A program made the translations under genes and the position numbers. DNA of 8,563 nt from Victivallales bacterium (lineage in GTDB: Bacteria; Verrucomicrobiota; Lentisphaeria; Oligosphaerales; Lenti-02), in contig JABGQJ010000309.1 in NCBI GenBank assembly GCA_018648945.1, positions 1-8,563 on the forward strand, written 5' to 3'. How positions within the stretch are numbered: position 1 is the first letter of the stretch; each line of letters begins with the position of its first letter. A model generated the notes under the pieces. That model worked only from the letters and a program-made list of their open reading frames with translations, ran no database searches and was not told the origin of the DNA. Below are positions 1-5,073 of the stretch, piece after piece.

Positions 1-1
1 T

Positions 2-223
2 GCCGAGCTCAGGGAGGCCTATCCCGAGCTGGTGCTCATGGGCAATGTGAGCTGCGGCCTGCTGGCCACCGGCACCCCCGGCCAGGTCCGCGACGCCATG
101 CAGGAGTGCCTGCGCGGTGCCTATCCCCGAGTCATCGCCGCCAGCGCCAATGCCATCCTGGCAGGCACTCCGCCGGAAAATGTCCTGGCGATGTACGAGA
201 CGGCAAAGGCGTGGACTCCCTGA
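2..223 (+). CDS. URO-D fold family protein, C-terminal fragment (cut by window edge)
   Basis: Only the last 73 residues are present, in a frame already open at base 2. The fragment reads GNVSCGLLATGTPGQVRDAM, then an AASANAI stretch and PPENVLAMYETAK. This is the usual ending of the uroporphyrinogen decarboxylase/MtaA superfamily: a final beta strand with GN(V/L), the 'GTP..V' helix, and the 'PPEN..AM' helix. Where true HemE has a His in the '.GHGI' loop, this protein has Ala-Asn-Ala-Ile, so I do not call it heme-pathway HemE. It is more likely one of the COG0407 proteins of unknown or methyltransferase function. It converges on the URO-D gene at 239-1501 with only 15 bases between stop codons and no visible terminator hairpin. 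The two are clearly divergent in sequence, so they are distant paralogues rather than a fresh duplication. Substrate unknown. Confidence 0.85.
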   Translation, partial: AELREAYPELVLMGNVSCGLLATGTPGQVRDAMQECLRGAYPRVIAASANAILAGTPPENVLAMYETAKAWTP

Positions 224-238
224 TTCGCCAGCTCAGGC

Positions 239-1501
239 TCAGACCCCGTTGACTTCGCGAATGGCCTCGACCAGGGCAATGAGGTTCGGGCGGGGCGTGT
301 CCGCCTGGATATTGTGGATGGCGTCGAAGACGAATCCACCCCCGGGGCCGAAGATCTCGCAGCGGCGACGGACCTCGTCACGGATCTGGGCCGGGGTGCC
401 GAAGGGAAGCGTGCCCTGCGTATCGACCCCACCACCCCAGAAGACGATGCGGTCGCCGAACCGTTCCTTGAGGGTTGCCGCCTCCATGCCAGTCGCCGAG
501 CACTGGACGGGGTTGAGAATGTCGAAGCCGCACTCGATGAAGGGCTCGATGAAGGGGAGAACGGCGCCGCACGAGTGCTTGAACGTCTTCCAGGCCGTGT
601 GTTCGTGTATCCAGCGGTTGAGGACCCGGTAGTAGGGCGCGTACAGCTCCTCGAAGGTGGCGGTCGAGCAGAACTGGGAGGTCTGGGTGCCGAAGTCGGT
701 GCCGCAGAAGAAGAGCACGTCGATCACATCGCCGACCACATCGTTGACGAGCGCAAGATTCCGGAGGGCGATCCGGCACTGCTCCTCGAACACCGCGTGC
801 AGGTACCCCTGACGGGTGGCGGTGGACATGTACCACTCGGCCACGTCGCGGATCCCCTTCGGGTGCTTCAGGAAGGGGGCAGGAACGAGGGCGATATCCC
901 CGAAACCGGTGCCCGGCACCCCACCCACCACGGCGCGACCGCAGCCGCGCAGCCGGTTGGCTTCCAGGCGGTACCAGGCCAGGGCGTCGGCATCGAGGAT
1001 GGCAAACTCCTCCAAGTTGTCCTTCGGGTCCAGCGAGTCATCATCGATGGGGGGCTGGCGGACGATGGTGTCGAAGAAGTAGCCGCCAACGGGCATCCGA
1101 CCGCTCGGGGGCGCGACACGGTCGCCTTGCGGGAAGATCAGCAGGTCGCCATTGCTGTCCAACGTGGTTTCGAAGGCGGCTGGCACGAGCAGCTCCTGCT
1201 GCCAGGGCGCGGTGAAGGGCTTCCAGCCCTGGTTGCGGAAGCCGAAGATCGTGCTGGGGCCGACCAGACCGACGGTGTCGATGCCGATGGCATCCAGGAG
1301 GTCGTCCTCGATTTCCCCAAGCATCTGATAGGGCTCGCAGACCTTGACCGGGCGTGGCTCCAGCCCGAAGTGTGCGCGCAGAATCGCGACCGCACGAACG
1401 TGCATGCCGGTCACGGCAGTACTGCCAAAGTCCACGGGAATGGCATCGGGCAAGGTGTGGGCCAGGGCATCAAGGACGCGTTGGCGTCTGGGCTTACTCA
1501 T
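239..1501 (-). CDS. Uroporphyrinogen decarboxylase (URO-D) family protein, possible corrinoid-linked methyltransferase
   Basis: This is a 420-residue cytoplasmic protein of the URO-D/MtaA TIM-barrel superfamily. The second half is most recognisable. FKHSCGAVLPFIEPFIECGF (residues 307-326) is followed by DILNPVQ, a GGGVDTQ strand (356-362), FGTPAQIRDEV, and the closing HNIQADTPRPN segment (396-406). The His309-x-Cys311 pair matches the zinc-binding H-x-C of methylcobalamin:CoM methyltransferases (MtaA/MtbA), which HemE lacks. The third zinc Cys of MtaA, near the C-terminus, seems absent, and His396 sits in that loop. At 420 residues it is longer than HemE (about 350), with extra N-terminal sequence. 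I chose the ATG at 1501, which leaves 14 bases after the sulfatase stop. The GTG 25 codons upstream would overlap the sulfatase and adds no family-like sequence. The Shine-Dalgarno is weak, so reinitiation after the sulfatase is likely. Last gene of the kinase-sulfatase operon. No corrinoid protein is visible nearby, so the methyltransferase role is inference. Confidence 0.9.
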   Translation of the reverse strand: MSKPRRQRVLDALAHTLPDAIPVDFGSTAVTGMHVRAVAILRAHFGLEPRPVKVCEPYQMLGEIEDDLLDAIGIDTVGLVGPSTIFGFRNQGWKPFTAPWQQELLVPAAFETTLDSNGDLLIFPQGDRVAPPSGRMPVGGYFFDTIVRQPPIDDDSLDPKDNLEEFAILDADALAWYRLEANRLRGCGRAVVGGVPGTGFGDIALVPAPFLKHPKGIRDVAEWYMSTATRQGYLHAVFEEQCRIALRNLALVNDVVGDVIDVLFFCGTDFGTQTSQFCSTATFEELYAPYYRVLNRWIHEHTAWKTFKHSCGAVLPFIEPFIECGFDILNPVQCSATGMEAATLKERFGDRIVFWGGGVDTQGTLPFGTPAQIRDEVRRRCEIFGPGGGFVFDAIHNIQADTPRPNLIALVEAIREVNGV

Positions 1502-1515
1502 CAGGTTTCTCACTT

Positions 1516-2931
1516 TCAGAAGCCGGCGGACCGCTCGGGCAGGGGGTCCATGGTGAAGACACTGGCGTCGAAGCACTGCTTCATCAAAGCCTGCTTGATT
1601 GAGTTGCTGGCGGGTTCATCCCAGAGGTTGACGAACTCGTCGGGATCCAGCTCCAGATCGTAGAGTTCACCCAACTCCTGGCCATGGTAGACGATGATCT
1701 TGTGGGTCTTGGTCCGCCACATGGTGGCGTAGGTGGGCTGGCGCAGCGGGGAGGTCTCGGCCGGGTTGGCGTTGTAGTACTCCGAGTAAACGCCAGCGCG
1801 GAACTCCTGGGTATGGCATTCCTTGCCGAGCAGAGGAAGGAGTGACTTCCCCTGCATGCGCGGGGGGATGGGCAGACCGAGGAGGTCGTGGATGGTGGGG
1901 ACGATGTCGACCTGTTCCACGAGCGCGGAGTACTGCCGGTCTTGGGGGAGCGTGCCCGGCCAGGAGAGGATCAAGGGCACGCGGACGGCGCCTTCGTAGA
2001 GGTGGGGGCCCTTCTGGAAGATGCCATGGTCGCCCTGCATGTCGCCATGGTCACTGTTGAAGATGACGAGGGTGTTCGCGCGCTGCCCGGTCTCGTCCAG
2101 CCAGTCGAGCACACGGCCCAGTTCGGCATCGATGTGCTCGATGGTGGCGTAGTAGGCGCACTTCATTGCGCGGCGCTGTGCGTCGGTTGTACGAACGTAG
2201 CCTCTGACCTCGTAGGAGGCCATCTGCTGAGGGGGCTTGTGGTCCAGTTCCCCGTCGCGCCAAAGCGGCGGGGGGATGGTCGCCGAGTCGTAGTGCTCGA
2301 TGAATTCGGGGAGGTAGTCGTAGGGATCATGGGCGGAGAAGGGGTTGATGCTCATCAGCCACGGGCCGGGCCGTTCCTGTTGTATGAAAGCCAGGGCCTG
2401 GTCGAAGCACCAGGTGGTCTGGTGGTACTTCCGGTCGCTCACCCGCCGGGTGAGCAAGCGGGGGTCGCGCAGGTACACATCGTCGAAGGTCTTCCCCTGG
2501 CTGGCCAGCCACTGGACCCAGTCGCCACCATGCTTGGCGGTGGACCCGTGGCTCCATTGGTAGGAACGGTAGCCGTCGTCGGTCCGGCGCTCCCAGCCGT
2601 TGTAGGCAGCGCTGAGATGCAGCTTCCCAGCCAATCCACAGTCGTAGCCGAGGTCGCGGAGGGTGCGGGTGATGGGGATTTCGTGGTCGCCGATGTCCTG
2701 CCCGTTCTGGCGGCACCCGGTGGTGACCGGATAGCGCCCAGTCAGGAAGCTCGCACGACTGGGGGTGCAGACGGAGCTCTGGGAGTAGGCATGGGTCAGG
2801 GCGACACCCTCGCGCACCAGCCGATCCAGGTTGGGCGTGCGGATGTGGGGGTTGCCGAGCGCGTGGATGGTGTCGAAGCGTTGGTGCTCTGTACAGAGCC
2901 AGAGGATGTTGGGGCGGCAAGGGCTGGGCAT
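1516..2931 (-). CDS. Cysteine-type sulfatase (alkaline-phosphatase superfamily), no signal peptide
   Basis: This 471-residue enzyme is expected to hydrolyse a sulfate (or related) ester. The formylglycine signature is VCTPSRASFLTGRYP, with Cys55 as the residue to be oxidised. It is followed by GKLHL (Lys103, His105), AHDPYD (His201), the second metal motif FNSDHGDMQGDHG (Asp294, His295) and KGPHLYEGAVRVPLI (Lys307). The C-terminal subdomain has the common 'LYDLELDPDEFVNL' ending. The first metal motif is odd: family members usually read T-D-Q-Q-R, whereas here it is T-Glu15-His16-Q-R. There is no signal peptide before the first beta strand (PNILWLC), so the protein should stay in the cytoplasm and act on an imported small substrate. 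The ATG at 2931 has GGGAAAG about 8 bases upstream and lies 35 bases after the kinase stop. A maturation enzyme (FGE or anSME) is needed and is not in the window. Phosphonate monoesterase activity is an alternative. The exact substrate cannot be read from the sequence. Confidence 0.95.
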   Translation of the reverse strand: MPSPCRPNILWLCTEHQRFDTIHALGNPHIRTPNLDRLVREGVALTHAYSQSSVCTPSRASFLTGRYPVTTGCRQNGQDIGDHEIPITRTLRDLGYDCGLAGKLHLSAAYNGWERRTDDGYRSYQWSHGSTAKHGGDWVQWLASQGKTFDDVYLRDPRLLTRRVSDRKYHQTTWCFDQALAFIQQERPGPWLMSINPFSAHDPYDYLPEFIEHYDSATIPPPLWRDGELDHKPPQQMASYEVRGYVRTTDAQRRAMKCAYYATIEHIDAELGRVLDWLDETGQRANTLVIFNSDHGDMQGDHGIFQKGPHLYEGAVRVPLILSWPGTLPQDRQYSALVEQVDIVPTIHDLLGLPIPPRMQGKSLLPLLGKECHTQEFRAGVYSEYYNANPAETSPLRQPTYATMWRTKTHKIIVYHGQELGELYDLELDPDEFVNLWDEPASNSIKQALMKQCFDASVFTMDPLPERSAGF

Positions 2932-2950
2932 CGCTGTCTTTCCCGATGAT

Positions 2951-2958
2951 GGGGGGGG
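2951..2958. repeat. G8 homopolymer between the kinase and sulfatase genes
   Basis: Eight consecutive G on the plus strand (C8 in the transcript) lie in the 35-base gap between the kinase stop and the sulfatase start, upstream of the GGGAAAG Shine-Dalgarno. Such a tract can vary in length by slippage and is error-prone in sequencing. Confidence 0.7.
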
Positions 2959-2966
2959 ATAGGCGG

Positions 2967-3878
2967 CTACCGCCGCTCGACCAGAATCCGGTCGAGCAGG
3001 GCGTCGGCAGTGGCGGGTTCAAAGGTGGCGGGAGTGTCGGTGAGGCAGGAGGCATTGGCGGCAGCGAGGGCGTAGCGGAAGGCATCGGGGGGGGGAGCGC
3101 CCCGAACCATGCCGAGCAGGAATGCCCCGGAGGCACAGTCACCGGCGCCGATCGCGTTGCGGACGGGCAGTTCGGGTTGCTGGAACTGCCAGGTGTGCTG
3201 GCGGGTGAAAAGAGAGGCGGGGCGGGGGCCATCTGTGATCGCGAGGAATTGGACTGGGTACTGGGCAAGGCATTCCAGGGCCGCGTCTTCCAGATTGGCC
3301 CGACCCGTGAGATGGCGCAGTTCCGCCGCATTGATCTTGAGGATCGTGGGCCCTTCCCGGAGGGCCGGCCGCACGTCTCGGTACCCATCCAGCAGGACGG
3401 GAAGCCCGGCGGCGCGCGCAGCACGCACGATGTCTGCGTAGAAGCTGTCCGGCACGCCCGGCGGCAGGGTGCCACAGATGGCCACGCCGGCGGCCTGGGG
3501 AAGAGCCTGGCGTATCTCCTGGCCCATCGCGGCCAGCTCGTCCGGCAGGATCGAACCTGATGGCTCGATCAGCTCCGTGACCTGCCCAGTGCCATGATCC
3601 ACCACGGTGGTGCAGGTGCGGGTCTGCGCCTGCGTGCGCACGGAGACAACCGTAGTCCCCAGCTCCGCCAGTTCAGCCTGCAACAGGTCCCCGGTCGGGC
3701 CACCTTCGAACAATGCCAGGTGGGGGGGGGCGCCGAGGATGCCGAGCGCTCGGGCCAAATTCACCCCCTTGCCCCCGCCGCATTGGTGCAGCTCACGGGC
3801 GCGGTTGACCGAGCCCAGACGGACGCCATCGAACAACAAGGTTTTCTGCCAGGCGGGATTGAGGCACACCGAAAGCAT
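2967..3878 (-). CDS. PfkB-family sugar/sugar-phosphate kinase, 1-phosphofructokinase/tagatose-6-phosphate kinase-like
   Basis: This 303-residue ribokinase-fold kinase transfers phosphate from ATP to a sugar or sugar phosphate. It has the N-terminal 'LNPA' strand start, the substrate/lid motif CGGGKGVNLARALGILG (residues 33-49), the metal-associated KINAAE (181-186, an N-x-x-E motif), TDGP (215-218), and the signature GAGDCASGAF (244-253) with catalytic base Asp247. Length and the 'GSVNRAREL..GGGKG' pattern match the FruK/LacC branch rather than ribokinase. The usual NPxxD substrate-contact Asp is Gln11 here (NPAWQKT), so sugar specificity may differ. I chose ATG 3878 because family homology starts there and AGGAGG lies 12 bases upstream. 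The TTG at 3932 would place a promoter-like TTGACA inside the gene. It is the first gene of the operon and presumably phosphorylates the sugar released after desulfation. The true substrate is unknown. Confidence 0.92.
   Translation of the reverse strand: MLSVCLNPAWQKTLLFDGVRLGSVNRARELHQCGGGKGVNLARALGILGAPPHLALFEGGPTGDLLQAELAELGTTVVSVRTQAQTRTCTTVVDHGTGQVTELIEPSGSILPDELAAMGQEIRQALPQAAGVAICGTLPPGVPDSFYADIVRAARAAGLPVLLDGYRDVRPALREGPTILKINAAELRHLTGRANLEDAALECLAQYPVQFLAITDGPRPASLFTRQHTWQFQQPELPVRNAIGAGDCASGAFLLGMVRGAPPPDAFRYALAAANASCLTDTPATFEPATADALLDRILVERR
3087..3095. repeat. G9 homopolymer inside the kinase gene
   Basis: Nine consecutive G (C9 on the coding strand) encode the Pro run in GAPPPDAF near kinase residue 260. 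The frame is intact across it in this sequence. A one-base slip would truncate or garble the C-terminal 40 or so residues. Confidence 0.7.
3722..3730. repeat. G9 homopolymer inside the kinase gene (5' part)
   Basis: A second run of nine G (C9 on the coding strand) encodes Ala-Pro-Pro-His around kinase residues 50-53, just after the GGGKG motif. A slip here would abolish the kinase. The frame is open as sequenced. Confidence 0.7.
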
Positions 3879-3890
3879 GGACGGAATGTT

Positions 3891-3896
3891 CCTCCT
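3891..3896 (-). promoter_or_regulatory. Shine-Dalgarno AGGAGG for the PfkB kinase
   Basis: A perfect AGGAGG on the minus strand lies 12 bases before the ATG at 3878. The spacing is on the long side, but there is no better in-frame start. It supports ATG 3878 over the upstream TTG at 3932, which has no comparable ribosome site. Confidence 0.65.
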
Positions 3897-3900
3897 AGGG

Positions 3901-3929
3901 ATGCAACACGGCCTGCATGGCTTTGTCAA
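3901..3929 (-). promoter_or_regulatory. Candidate sigma-70 promoter of the kinase-sulfatase-URO-D operon
   Basis: Reading the minus strand, a perfect -35 TTGACA (3924-3929) is followed by a 17-base spacer and a weak -10 TTGCAT (3901-3906, 3 of 6 matches). Transcription would begin close to 3893-3895, giving a very short leader that may cut into the AGGAGG, so the exact start needs mapping. An imperfect dyad ATGCA/TGCAT (3901-3905 and 3914-3918) overlaps the -10 and could be a repressor site. Inference from consensus only. Confidence 0.45.
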
Positions 3930-3951
3930 CAACAGTGTAAGGAGCTATAAT
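3923..3951 (+). promoter_or_regulatory. Candidate sigma-70 promoter of the secreted protein-LOG operon
   Basis: On the plus strand TTGTCA (3923-3928, 5 of 6 matches) is followed by a 17-base spacer and a perfect TATAAT (3946-3951). Transcription would start near 3958, leaving a leader of about 85 bases before the ATG at 4042. The -35 shares bases 3924-3928 with the opposite-strand TTGACA, so the two promoters are back to back and probably compete for RNA polymerase. A conflicting reading treats AAGGAG plus the ATG at 3950 as a translation start. Confidence 0.6.
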
Positions 3952-4015
3952 GGCTAGTGTGGTGGTTGTGGTCCTTCAAGTCGCGCCCCCACGATTGGGG
4001 CATAGACGATGGTGA
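3950..4015 (+). other. Possible 21-codon leader reading frame (MASVVVVVLQVAPPRLGHRR plus W)
   Basis: An ATG at 3950 follows AAGGAG (3939-3944) with a 5-base gap, which is ideal ribosome-site geometry. The frame runs 21 codons to a TGA at 4013-4015, 26 bases before the start of the secreted protein. Residues 4-8 are five Val in a row. It has no recognisable family. If the overlapping TATAAT is the real -10 box, the ATG would lie upstream of the transcript start and the frame would not be translated. The two readings exclude each other unless another promoter lies upstream. Low confidence that it is a gene. Confidence 0.22.
3987..4000 (+). other. Small GC-rich hairpin in the leader of the secreted-protein gene
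   Basis: CCCCA (3987-3991), a CGAT loop and TGGGG (3996-4000) form a 5-bp stem with a tetraloop. There is no T tract after it, so it is not a convincing terminator. It sits inside the candidate 21-codon frame. Chance is a real possibility in GC-rich DNA. Confidence 0.3.
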
Positions 4016-4024
4016 CCGGTTACC
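4011..4024. repeat. 14-base near-palindrome, candidate operator
   Basis: GGTGACCGGTTACC is self-complementary at 6 of 7 positions per arm, the single exception being g4014/t4021. It lies between the candidate promoter and the AGGAAA ribosome site of the gene at 4042. The position suits a repressor or a roadblock-type site. No known regulator consensus is claimed. Confidence 0.3.
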
Positions 4025-4041
4025 AAATTCAGGAAATCAAC

Positions 4042-5073
4042 ATGCTGACCCGAAACGCCTTTGCAAGTGTGGGGATGGTTGCCTTCCTGGCATCCATGGT
4101 GTTGGGAGTTGCAGGAGCCCGTGCTCAGGAGGGGGGAAACTGGCAGGCCGAGCGGGCACGCCATATCCAGACCATCGATGGTCGGGTGAAGAAGGGCGCA
4201 GACCAGGTCGTGAGCAGGGAGAAGGTCGCGAAGGCCATGGGATTCCCGTGGCCGGTAAAGGACCCGACCAAGCGGAAGGACCAGATCGTGGGGAAGATCC
4301 AGGCGGACGTGGACAAGGAGGCCCAGGCCAAGTTCCCGCAAGAAAAGCGGAAGGAGTTCCTGAAGGAGGCCAAAGAGCTGTACCGCGTCTACCAGCCTGG
4401 CGAGCTTGTCGAGGAATTCAGACTGAACCGGCCGGGGACCGCCACCGTCGTCAGGAAGGGGTATCTCCGCCAAGTGACCGTGCAACGCATCCGCGTGGGT
4501 AGCCGGTGGCTGATTCCGGCCGACCTGAGCGATGAGGTGAAGGCCCGTTTCTACGATGAGTTCTCAGAGAAGATGATCGATAAGTACACCCGACGCAAGA
4601 ACAGCGAGTATGACCGGAAGATCGATGGCTTCAAGCAGAAGCAGATGGAGCGCCGCTTGCCGCTCTCCTTCATGAACGCTGGCTATTGCCCGCGCAAGCC
4701 CTCCCTGATGAAAAGCACCGACGCGAATAGCTGGTGGTCCCGCAAGGACGCGGTGGAAGCCCAGTACAAGTTGGTGCGCGATCAGGTGGAAGATGGCTTG
4801 AGGAAGAAAATCGAACGGGAAGTCTTCCAGGCGAACGGCTATGTGAGAGTGGCGGAACTGAAGAACGCGTGGATGCCCAAGGCAGAAGCCGATGCGTACC
4901 GGGAGAAAGTGCGCAAGGAAAAGGCGGAGAAGGAGGCGAACAACATGGACATGTTCGGAGAAGGTGGCGGCGGTGCTGGCGCGCCTGGTGGCGAGGAAGG
5001 GATGATGATGGAAGGCGGGATGAACAATTCCGGCGGTGGGAAGAAGGCCAAGGATGAAGAGCTCTTTGACTGA
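4042..5073 (+). CDS. Secreted charged protein of unknown function with Gly/Met-rich tail
   Basis: I do not recognise this 343-residue protein. Residues 1-28 look like a Sec signal peptide: Arg4, a hydrophobic core (residues 7-25), and an Ala-Arg-Ala site cleaving before Gln29. The mature part is rich in Lys, Arg and Glu and mostly helical, except around residues 118-162 (YQPGELVEEF through RVGSRWLIPADL). That stretch has short beta-like strands and could be a small SH3-like barrel, though this is a guess from pattern. Trp231-Trp232 and a single Cys216 lie in the middle, followed by a charged helix (235-300). Residues 301-343 are low complexity, rich in Gly, Met and Glu, ending KKAKDEELFD. There is no lipobox and no second membrane segment, so it is periplasmic or exported. 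I chose ATG 4042 because AGGAAA precedes it and the signal peptide begins there. ATG 4009 would add 11 residues before the signal. Its 3' end overlaps the LOG gene by 20 bases. Confidence 0.8.
   Translation: MLTRNAFASVGMVAFLASMVLGVAGARAQEGGNWQAERARHIQTIDGRVKKGADQVVSREKVAKAMGFPWPVKDPTKRKDQIVGKIQADVDKEAQAKFPQEKRKEFLKEAKELYRVYQPGELVEEFRLNRPGTATVVRKGYLRQVTVQRIRVGSRWLIPADLSDEVKARFYDEFSEKMIDKYTRRKNSEYDRKIDGFKQKQMERRLPLSFMNAGYCPRKPSLMKSTDANSWWSRKDAVEAQYKLVRDQVEDGLRKKIEREVFQANGYVRVAELKNAWMPKAEADAYREKVRKEKAEKEANNMDMFGEGGGGAGAPGGEEGMMMEGGMNNSGGGKKAKDEELFD

Noticed and set aside
224..238. Shared terminator between the convergent URO-D genes
   Set aside because: The 15 bases contain only a short GCTCAG direct repeat, with no stem and no T tract.
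1502..1576. 25-residue N-terminal extension of the URO-D gene from a GTG at 1576
   Set aside because: It would overlap the sulfatase 3' end by about 60 bases and has no family similarity. ATG 1501 fits the operon spacing better.
314..1663. 449-codon plus-strand frame opposite the URO-D gene
   Set aside because: It has low-complexity Gly/Glu/Val-rich translation with no family pattern, and the opposite strand carries a recognisable protein. Shadow frame.
1888..2949. 353-codon plus-strand frame opposite the sulfatase
   Set aside because: It is antisense to the sulfatase with its CTPSR and DHG motifs, and the translation is Gly/Val/Ala repetitive. Shadow frame.
3879..3932. 18-residue N-terminal extension of the kinase from a TTG at 3932
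   Set aside because: The extension (including CRPCCIPRR) is not kinase-like and encodes the AGGAGG and TTGACA elements, which read better as control sites.
5036..5053. GTG 5036 as LOG start
   Set aside because: It adds six residues (MGRRPR) without a better ribosome site. ATG 5054 has GAAGG upstream and is the stronger start.
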